Shown piece after piece: positions 9,029 to 14,442 of a stretch of 14,442 nucleotides of DNA. The stretch comes from JANOQP01 sp044227705 (lineage in GTDB: Bacteria > Bacteroidota > Bacteroidia > Chitinophagales > Saprospiraceae), in contig JBGAWE010000111.1 in NCBI GenBank assembly GCA_044227705.1, positions 1-14,442 on the forward strand, given 5' to 3'. The notes below the pieces were generated by a model. The model saw nothing but the letters and a program-made list of their open reading frames with translations, made no database searches and had not been told where the DNA came from. How positions within the stretch are numbered: the first letter of the stretch is position 1; each line of letters opens with the position of its first letter. The position numbers were made by a program, and so were the translations under genes.

Positions 9029-10516
9029 ATGACAGCACTTTTTATCTTTTTGAGCGTCGTCCTCATCGCCATCGTGCTCCTGCAAATCGGCAAGGCGACG
9101 GAGCTGATTCGCCAGATCAAGGGCGACGACGCGGCCGAGGCCGAGAACAGCCGCTGGAACGGCTGGCTGTCGCTCGTCTTCCTCGCCGCGTTCATCCCTG
9201 CCTGCATCTGGTCGGCGCTCGACATGCGCCACGAGATGCTCGGCTATGGCCTCAACCCCGCCTCGACGGGTGGAAAGGATCTGGTAAGCCTGTTCAACGT
9301 GACGCTCTTTTTCACGGGCATCGTGTTCGTCCTCTGCCACATCGCGCTGTTCTGGTTCGCCTATAAATACCGCTGGCGCAAGGGCGGGCAGGCCTTCTAC
9401 TTCCCGCACGACAACAAGCTCGAGATTTGGTGGACGGCCATCCCGGCAGTCGTAATGACCTTCCTCGTCATCCGCGGCCTCGACGCCTGGAACCGCATCA
9501 TGGCTGACGTGAAAGAGGGAACGGACTACATCGAAATCGAGGCGACGGCCCAGCAGTTCAACTGGCTGCTGCGCTACCCCGGCCCCGATGGCAAGCTCGG
9601 CACCCGCGAGTACCACCTTATCACGGGCAAAAACCCGCTCGGCCAAGACTGGACCGATGCGAAGAACCACGACGACCTACAGCCCGACAAGATTGTGCTG
9701 CCCGTCGGCAAGACCGTCCGCGTCCGCATCACCGCGAAGGACGTGCTGCACAACTTTTACCTTCCGCACTTCTATGTGAAGATGGACGCCATCCCGGGGC
9801 TGCCGACCTATTTCGTTTTCACTCCCACGAAAACGACGGCTGAGTACCGCAACGAGCTGCGCACAAACCCCGCCTTCCAGGCACCCTTCGACCCTGCCGA
9901 CCCGAACGGGCCGCGCCGCTGGGAGAAGTTTGACTACGAGCTGGCCTGCGCAGAGCTTTGCGGCAAGGGACACTACTCGATGCGCCGCGTTGTCGAGATT
10001 GTCACGCCGGAGGAGTACGAGCGCTGGCTCTCGACCCAGAAGAGCTACTACGAGACCTCCATCAAGGGCACGGAAGACGACCCGATGAAGAATGACGCGG
10101 AGGCTCGCCGCAAGGCCGAAAAGGCCGAGTTCGAGGCCGCGCTGTCAAAGGCTATGGCTGAGAAAGATGCCGCTAAGCGGGTCTTCAACCTCAACCACAT
10201 CTTCTTCGAGACCGGCTCCGACAAGCTCACCGATGAGTCGCACTACGAGCTTGACAACCTCGCCTCCGCGCTCGAGGCCAACCCGGCGACCAAAATCGAG
10301 CTGTCCGGCCACACCGACAACGTCGGCCAACCGGCCTCGAACCTCGACCTGTCAAAACGCCGCGCCGCCGCCGCCGTCAACTATCTCGTCGGAAAAGGCA
10401 TTGCCGCGGCCCGCTTGACCGGCGTAGGCTATGGCGACACCCGTCCCGCAGTGCCCAATGACACCGAGGAGAACAAGGCGAAGAACCGCCGCACCGAATG
10501 TCGCATCTTGAATTGA
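9029..10516 (+). CDS. coxB: Cytochrome c oxidase subunit II (CuA) fused to a C-terminal OmpA-like domain
   Basis: The 495-residue protein has hydrophobic segments at about 2-20, 46-64, 86-110 and 132-150, then a cupredoxin CuA domain (about 165-335). The copper ligands are visible: H241 in DVLHNF, then C307, E309, C311, H315 and M318 in CAELCGKGHYSM. The CuA centre takes electrons from a cytochrome c, here probably ActE, and passes them to heme a of subunit I. After a charged helical linker (about 345-384), residues 385-495 form an OmpA-like domain: FFETGSDKL, then GHTDNVG (D430), LSKRRAAAAV (R445), GVGYGDTRP and NRRTECRIL. D430 and R445 match the pair that binds diaminopimelate in peptidoglycan-associated OmpA domains. 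Subunit II is normally about 250-400 residues and often ends after CuA or in a cytochrome c domain, so the OmpA fusion is unusual. No cytochrome c domain is present. Confidence 0.95.
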   Translation: MTALFIFLSVVLIAIVLLQIGKATELIRQIKGDDAAEAENSRWNGWLSLVFLAAFIPACIWSALDMRHEMLGYGLNPASTGGKDLVSLFNVTLFFTGIVFVLCHIALFWFAYKYRWRKGGQAFYFPHDNKLEIWWTAIPAVVMTFLVIRGLDAWNRIMADVKEGTDYIEIEATAQQFNWLLRYPGPDGKLGTREYHLITGKNPLGQDWTDAKNHDDLQPDKIVLPVGKTVRVRITAKDVLHNFYLPHFYVKMDAIPGLPTYFVFTPTKTTAEYRNELRTNPAFQAPFDPADPNGPRRWEKFDYELACAELCGKGHYSMRRVVEIVTPEEYERWLSTQKSYYETSIKGTEDDPMKNDAEARRKAEKAEFEAALSKAMAEKDAAKRVFNLNHIFFETGSDKLTDESHYELDNLASALEANPATKIELSGHTDNVGQPASNLDLSKRRAAAAVNYLVGKGIAAARLTGVGYGDTRPAVPNDTEENKAKNRRTECRILN

Positions 10517-10522
10517 AGATAG

Positions 10523-10578
10523 GATGATTTGATGGCCGGATGGCTGGATGAACCTTAAAGTCATCCGGCCGTCCAGCC
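10523..10578. repeat. 8-bp-period repeat and strong hairpin between coxB and coxA
   Basis: The 81-base coxB-coxA spacer holds four 8-base units: GATGATTT, GATGGCCG, GATGGCTG and GATGAACC (10523-10554). An 18-base left arm (10534-10551) pairs with 10561-10578 across a 9-base loop; only one C-A mismatch and two G-U wobbles interrupt the stem. The stem is GC-rich and stable but is not followed by a T-run; instead CCAAAACTTTTAGAAAA leads to the coxA ATG. It is more likely an mRNA-stability or attenuation structure, or a dispersed repeat, than an intrinsic terminator. Confidence 0.85.
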
Positions 10579-10597
10579 CTCCAAAACTTTTAGAAAA

Positions 10598-12460
10598 ATG
10601 GCTACGAAAACTCACGCCACGACCGAAAACCTCTCGCTGGAGGAAAAGCTCATCATCGAGGAGGGCTTCGACGACCACTTCCACGCCCATCACCACGGCG
10701 ACAAGTGGCAGGCCAACTTCATGAACACTTGGATTTTCTCGATGGACCACAAGCTCATCGGGCGTCAGTTCCTCATCACGGGGATCATCTGGGCGTTCAT
10801 CGGTGCGGCGATGTCCATCGTGTTCCGCCTGCAACTGGGCTTCCCCGAGGCCGACATGAGCTGGCTCAAGCCCATCCTCGGCCGCTGGATCGTGGTCAAC
10901 GAGGCGGGCATCGGACACCTCGACCCCGAGTTCTACTACTCGCTCGTCACGATGCACGGGACCATTCTGGTCTTCTTCGTGCTGACGGCGGGCCTCTCGG
11001 GGACATTCTCGAACATCCTCATACCGCTCCAAATCGGTGCCCGCGACATGGCCTCGCCGCTGCTCAACATGTTCAGCTACTGGTTCTTCTTCCTTGCGGG
11101 CGTGGTGCTTTTCATCTCGCTGTTCCTCTCGACTGGGCCGTTCTCAGGAGGCTGGACGGCCTACCCGCCGCTTTCCGCATTGCCCCAGGCCTCAGAAGGC
11201 TCGGGCGCGGGCATGACGATGTGGATTGTGTCGATGTCGCTCTTCGTCGTGTCGGCGTTGCTCGGTGGCATCAACTACATCACCACGATCCTCAACATGC
11301 GCACGCGCGGCATGAACATGTGGCGGATGCCGCTCACCATCTGGGCGTTCTTCATCACGGCCATCCTCGGCGTGCTTTCGTTCCCGGTGCTGTTCAGCGG
11401 GGTCTTGCTGCTGATGTTCGACCGGTCGCTCGGCACCTCTTTCTACTTGAGCGAAATCGTGGTCGGCGGCCAGGCCCTCGACCGCGTGGGCGGTTCGCCC
11501 ATCCTGTTCCAGCACCTGTTCTGGTTCCTCGGCCACCCGGAGGTGTACATCATCATCCTCCCGGCGATGGGCCTCGTGTCGGAAGTCCTCTCGGTGAACT
11601 GCCGCAAGCCGATTTTCGGCTACAAGGCGATGGTCTACTCCATCCTGGCCATTGGCTTCCTCGCCTTCATCGTTTGGGCGCACCACATGTTCATGGCTGG
11701 CGTGAACCCGTTCATCTCGAACTTCTTCGTGATTTTCACGCTCATCATCGCCGTCCCGTCGGCGGTGAAGGTCTTCAACTGGATCACGACCCTCTACGGC
11801 GGCAACATCCGCTTCAACAGCGCGATGCTCTTCGGCATGGGCTTCGTTTCCATGTTCATCTCGGGCGGCCTGACGGGCATCTTCCTCGGCAACTCCGCGC
11901 TCGACATCCCGCTGCACGACACCTATTTCGTCGTCGCCCACTTCCACATCGTGATGGGCATCGCGGCCTTCTTCGGGATGTTCGCGGGCGTCTACCAGTG
12001 GTTCCCGAAGATGTTCGGCCGCTTCATGAACGAGACGCTCGGCAAGGTGCACTTCTGGGGGACGTTCATGGGCGCCTACGCCATCTTCTGGCCGATGCAC
12101 TACCTCGGCATGGCCGGTGTGCCGCGCCGTTACTACTCGTTCGACAACTTCGACGCCTTCAAGCACTTCGCCACGATGAACAAGTTCATCACCGTCGCTG
12201 CCATCGTTGTGTTCAGCTTGCAAGTGCTGTTCATGGTCAACTTCTTCTACTCGATTTTCTTCGGCCGGAAGATGAAGACCAAGAACCCGTGGGGTTCGAA
12301 CACCCTCGAATGGACCACCCCCATCGAGTCGACGCACGGCAACTGGCCGGGCAACATCCCGACCGTCCAGCGCTGGCCGTATGACTACGGCAAGGACGGC
12401 CAGGAGTTCACCCCGCAGTACATCCCCAAACCGGGCGAGCACGACCACGGGGAGCACTAA
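10598..12460 (+). CDS. coxA: Cytochrome c oxidase subunit I (aa3-type heme-copper oxidase, A1-like)
   Basis: The 620-residue protein has about twelve membrane segments and all metal ligands: H120 (TMHGTI) and H450 for the low-spin heme, H448 for the high-spin heme (VAHFHIVMG), and H313, H362 and H363 for CuB (GHPEVY, WAHHMF). Y317 is positioned for the His-Tyr crosslink. E315 in GHPEVY is the marker of A1-type oxidases, as opposed to the YSHPXV form of A2. This subunit reduces oxygen to water and pumps protons. The N-terminus carries DDHFHAHHHGDKW and the C-terminus GEHDHGEH, both His-rich and probably cytoplasmic. The start at 10598 follows an A-rich leader. Automated annotation often calls this family cbb3-type subunit I, but the neighbouring CuA subunit II and subunit III genes argue for a cytochrome aa3/caa3-like enzyme. 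Confidence 0.96.
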   Translation: MATKTHATTENLSLEEKLIIEEGFDDHFHAHHHGDKWQANFMNTWIFSMDHKLIGRQFLITGIIWAFIGAAMSIVFRLQLGFPEADMSWLKPILGRWIVVNEAGIGHLDPEFYYSLVTMHGTILVFFVLTAGLSGTFSNILIPLQIGARDMASPLLNMFSYWFFFLAGVVLFISLFLSTGPFSGGWTAYPPLSALPQASEGSGAGMTMWIVSMSLFVVSALLGGINYITTILNMRTRGMNMWRMPLTIWAFFITAILGVLSFPVLFSGVLLLMFDRSLGTSFYLSEIVVGGQALDRVGGSPILFQHLFWFLGHPEVYIIILPAMGLVSEVLSVNCRKPIFGYKAMVYSILAIGFLAFIVWAHHMFMAGVNPFISNFFVIFTLIIAVPSAVKVFNWITTLYGGNIRFNSAMLFGMGFVSMFISGGLTGIFLGNSALDIPLHDTYFVVAHFHIVMGIAAFFGMFAGVYQWFPKMFGRFMNETLGKVHFWGTFMGAYAIFWPMHYLGMAGVPRRYYSFDNFDAFKHFATMNKFITVAAIVVFSLQVLFMVNFFYSIFFGRKMKTKNPWGSNTLEWTTPIESTHGNWPGNIPTVQRWPYDYGKDGQEFTPQYIPKPGEHDHGEH

Positions 12461-12530
12461 TGGAACCCCGAAGCCAGCTTCCAGAAGCAGATCATCAAAC
12501 CCGATTACCGACACTTAGCATCAGGACAAC

Positions 12531-12648
12531 ATGGCCCGTACTTCAACAGCAACCAACCGTCCCATGACTGCAGTTTTCGCTCAAAAACCAAGCAGGACTA
12601 CGTGCTTCCTGGTCGAGCAGCTCAACCTGGGTCGTCTTCTCGGCCGCG
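12531..12648 (+). other. Apparent frame-disrupted 5' end of the heme O synthase gene
   Basis: The expected N-terminus of heme O synthase is spread over three frames here. A good ATG at 12531, following AGGACAAC, opens MARTSTATNRPMTAVFAQK in one frame. KTKQDYVL, resembling the family's early DY motif, is read in a second frame from 12584. SSTWVVFSAA, the first half of membrane helix 1, is in the third frame just before the ATG at 12649. One inserted base at the A5 run (12583-12587) and one near 12602-12610 would join all three into a protein of about 301 residues, the family's usual size. It may be a true double deletion or a sequence error. Confidence 0.55.
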
Positions 12649-13434
12649 ATGGCCTACTTGACGGCCGCCGGTTTTGGTGTGAAAATGGGGCAGCTTGCCC
12701 TCCTCGCCCTCGGCGGTTTTCTCGTGACGAGTGCCTCTAACGCGCTCAACCAAGTCCTCGAAAGGGATTTCGACCGGCAGATGAGGAGGACGGCAAACCG
12801 CCCCCTCGCCGCTGGCCGGATGTCGATGGCCGAGGCCATCCTCGCCGCCGGGCTGATGGGCCTGACTGGCATCGGCTGCCTCTCGTGGTTCAACCCGCTG
12901 ACGGGCTTCCTCGGGATGGTGTCGCTGATAAGCTATGCTTTCATCTACACGCCCATGAAAAGGATGTCGCCACTGGCGGTCGTGGTCGGGGCCTTTCCAG
13001 GCGCGCTCCCGGCGGCCATCGGTGCCATCGCGGTGACGGGTCAGGTGACGGAGCTTGCCGTGCTGCTTTTCACCGTCCAGTTTTTGTGGCAACTGCCGCA
13101 TTTCTGGGCCATCGGCTGGGTGAGCGACGAGGACTACAAAAACGCGGGCTTCCAACTGATGCCGTCTAAAGGCGGAGCACTGGATGCGAGCATCGGCCAG
13201 CAATCATGGGCAATTTGCCTCCTGATGGTCGCCAACGCCGGAATCGGCCATGTTTTGGGTGAGTTCGGCTGGTTTTCGACTGTCGCGGTCGCCGGGATGA
13301 GCCTCGGCTTCGCGTGGTTCGGCTGGAAACTTCAACAAGAAAAAAGCCGCAAGGCAGCCCTCGGGCAGATGTTCGCCTCGTTCGTCTACCTGCCAGTCGT
13401 GCTGGTTTGCATCTATCTCGACAAGATTTTTTGA
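12649..13434 (+). CDS. ctaB: Heme O synthase (protoheme IX farnesyltransferase), N-terminus apparently truncated
   Basis: The UbiA-family prenyltransferase attaches farnesyl to heme B to make heme O, the precursor of the heme A used by the oxidase encoded beside it. The frame from this ATG gives 261 residues; the family usually has about 290-300. The first Asp-rich active-site region is clear (ALNQVLERDFDRQMRRTANR, then PLAAGR), as is the second conserved loop (LWQLPHFWAIGW, DEDYKNAGFQLMP). Several membrane helices follow to the C-terminus, ending CIYLDKIF. With this start, membrane helix 1 is cut: its first half (STWVVFSAA) is in frame immediately upstream but has no usable start before a TGA at 12565. 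The upstream region looks frameshifted, so the gene may be defective, or correct in the living genome if the sequence has indel errors. The subunit III gene starts 6 bases after the stop. Confidence 0.88.
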   Translation: MAYLTAAGFGVKMGQLALLALGGFLVTSASNALNQVLERDFDRQMRRTANRPLAAGRMSMAEAILAAGLMGLTGIGCLSWFNPLTGFLGMVSLISYAFIYTPMKRMSPLAVVVGAFPGALPAAIGAIAVTGQVTELAVLLFTVQFLWQLPHFWAIGWVSDEDYKNAGFQLMPSKGGALDASIGQQSWAICLLMVANAGIGHVLGEFGWFSTVAVAGMSLGFAWFGWKLQQEKSRKAALGQMFASFVYLPVVLVCIYLDKIF

Positions 13435-13440
13435 CAAAAA

Positions 13441-14019
13441 ATGGTGGCATCCTCGCCTGAAATATCGCGCAACCGCATCCATCCGCACAGGTTTGCCCTG
13501 TTCGTGGCCATCGCGAGCATGGTGATGATGTTCGGCGCGTTCACCAGCGCGATGATCGTCAGGCGGTCGGCGGGCAACTGGCTCGAGTTCCGCATCCCGG
13601 CCATCTTCTTTTTCAACACGGCGGTCATCCTCGCGTCGAGCGTCACGCTGCAGCTCTCGTTCAATGCCTTCAAAAAGGGGGCGGAGCAGGTCTACAAGTC
13701 GCTCCTCGTCGCCACCTTCCTGCTCGGCCTCGCCTTCTTGGGCCTTCAGTACCGGGGTTGGCTCGACCTCAACGACATCGGTGCGACGTTCACCGCCAAC
13801 CCCTCCAGCTCGTTCGTCTGGGTGATCTCGGGGGTTCACGCGGCGCACGTCCTCGGCGGCATCGCGGCCTTGATCGTGGCACTGGTGCACGCCTACGCGC
13901 TGCCGTTCAAGCCCATCGCCCGGCGGCGCAACCGCTTCGACCTCGTGGTGACCTATTGGCACTTCGTGGGAATCCTTTGGCTCTACCTCGTCGGCTTTTT
14001 CGTGCTGATGAACCAATAG
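13441..14019 (+). CDS. coxC: Heme-copper oxidase subunit III (first copy, five membrane helices)
   Basis: The 192-residue protein has five predicted membrane helices: about 18-40, 50-72, 84-104, 123-150 and 168-190. Family segments include RFALFVAIASMVMMFGAFTS, WVISGVHAAHVLGGI and VVTYWHFVGILWLYLVGFF near the C-terminus, where the H and W residues are typical of subunit III. Subunit III stabilises subunit I and supports proton uptake; the shorter five-helix form lacks the first two helices of the classic seven-helix subunit. Bacteroidota commonly carry two adjacent subunit III genes, and a second one follows here after 33 bases. The start is 6 bases downstream of the ctaB stop with an A-rich leader (GACAAAAAATG), so translation is probably coupled. 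The frame and codon use are regular. Confidence 0.92.
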   Translation: MVASSPEISRNRIHPHRFALFVAIASMVMMFGAFTSAMIVRRSAGNWLEFRIPAIFFFNTAVILASSVTLQLSFNAFKKGAEQVYKSLLVATFLLGLAFLGLQYRGWLDLNDIGATFTANPSSSFVWVISGVHAAHVLGGIAALIVALVHAYALPFKPIARRRNRFDLVVTYWHFVGILWLYLVGFFVLMNQ

Positions 14020-14052
14020 ACATTTTAGAAAAATCAATTTCGAACCATAACA

Positions 14053-14442
14053 ATGGCAGAAGTTTCAGTACACGACACCCACCATCACACGGACGACGCC
14101 CACCTCTGGGACGGCGGTCAGGAGCCGATGAAGGCCAGCTACGGCAAGCTGATGATGTGGTACTTCCTCGTCTCAGACGCGTTTACGTTCTCGGCGTTCC
14201 TGATCTCCTACGGCGCGCTGCGCTTCTCGATGCCGACCTGGCCGGTGCCGGATTTTGTTTTCGCCAAAATCCCGTTCTCAGACAAGCACCTCCCGCTGGT
14301 CTTCGTCACGTTCATGACGTTCGTCCTCATCGCCTCCTCGGTGACGATGGTGCGGGCCGTCCAAGAGGGCGCGCGCGGCAACAAGAACGGCGTGGTGAAA
14401 TGGATGCTCTGGACCATCGTCGGCGGTGCCACCTTCCTCGGC
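14053..14442 (+). CDS. Second heme-copper oxidase subunit III (3' end outside window)
   Basis: The frame opens at ATG 14053 after an A-rich leader (CGAACCATAACA) and stays open for 130 codons to the window edge. The N-terminus is His/Asp-rich (HDTHHHTDDAHLWDGG), then comes QEPMKASYGKLMMWYFLVSD, which with the following helix (AFTFSAFLISYGALRFS) is typical of the second subunit III in Bacteroidota act-cox clusters. A second membrane helix (LVFVTFMTFVLIASSVTMV) and the start of a third (WMLWTIVGGATFLG) follow. The protein would complement the five-helix subunit III upstream. The full length cannot be seen. Confidence 0.9.
   Translation, partial: MAEVSVHDTHHHTDDAHLWDGGQEPMKASYGKLMMWYFLVSDAFTFSAFLISYGALRFSMPTWPVPDFVFAKIPFSDKHLPLVFVTFMTFVLIASSVTMVRAVQEGARGNKNGVVKWMLWTIVGGATFLG

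Noticed and set aside
10534..10590. Intrinsic terminator between coxB and coxA
   Set aside because: The stem is strong, but an A/C-rich stretch follows instead of a T-run, and coxA must be co-expressed with coxB.
11192..12514. A 440-codon minus-strand open frame over coxA
   Set aside because: It is a charged, low-complexity shadow of the hydrophobic CoxA codons.
12460..12567. Short frame starting at the coxA stop (TAATG) and ending at 12565-12567
   Set aside because: It has 35 codons with no family resemblance, and it overlaps the disrupted ctaB start, which explains the region better.

Overview
The window holds one long plus-strand respiratory gene cluster. It contains a complete set of Alternative Complex III genes apart from the 5' end of actA (actABCDEF), followed directly by an aa3-type heme-copper cytochrome c oxidase (subunits II, I, III and a second III-like subunit) and heme O synthase. 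The gene order act-cox, the Tat-variant molybdopterin-oxidoreductase-like ActB, the absence of obvious Shine-Dalgarno sites, and A-rich leaders before starts all point to the phylum Bacteroidota. The high GC content and a small STM3941-like membrane gene inside the operon suggest a high-GC lineage such as the Saprospiria. The phylum is well supported; the lower rank is inference.

Layout: 1-624 actA (multiheme cytochrome c, 5' end missing); 688-3828 actB (degenerate molybdopterin domain plus four-cluster ferredoxin domain); 3832-4338 an unrelated AT-richer small membrane-protein gene; 4490-5911 actC (NrfD/PsrC-like quinol-site subunit); 6001-6681 actD (DUF3341); 6551-7366 actE (monoheme cytochrome c); 7431-8984 actF (second NrfD-like subunit with a large A/E/H-rich insertion); 9029-10516 coxB (CuA subunit II fused to an OmpA-like peptidoglycan-binding domain); 10598-12460 coxA (heme/CuB subunit I); 12531-13434 ctaB/cyoE (heme O synthase, whose first codons appear frameshifted); 13441-14019 coxC-type subunit III; 14053-14442 the 5' part of a second subunit III gene. 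No RNA genes, CRISPR arrays, integrases or insertion sequences were seen. No stretch over 300 bases lacks a gene.

How it works together: in the known family, quinol is oxidised by ActC (possibly also ActF) and electrons pass through the ActB Fe-S clusters and ActA/ActE hemes to the CuA site of oxidase subunit II, then to heme a and the heme a3/CuB site, with oxygen reduced to water. ACIII and the oxidase can form a physical supercomplex in Bacteroidota. CtaB makes heme O, the precursor of heme A.

The most unusual points are: (1) the subunit II-OmpA fusion, which could tether the terminal oxidase or supercomplex to peptidoglycan; (2) a 7-bp tandem repeat at the actD/actE junction whose copy number sets whether ActD stops at actE, runs 52 codons further, or fuses with ActE; (3) a roughly 110-residue LEA-like insertion in ActF; (4) short-period inverted repeats filling two other gene junctions; and (5) the apparent frame disruption at the start of ctaB.
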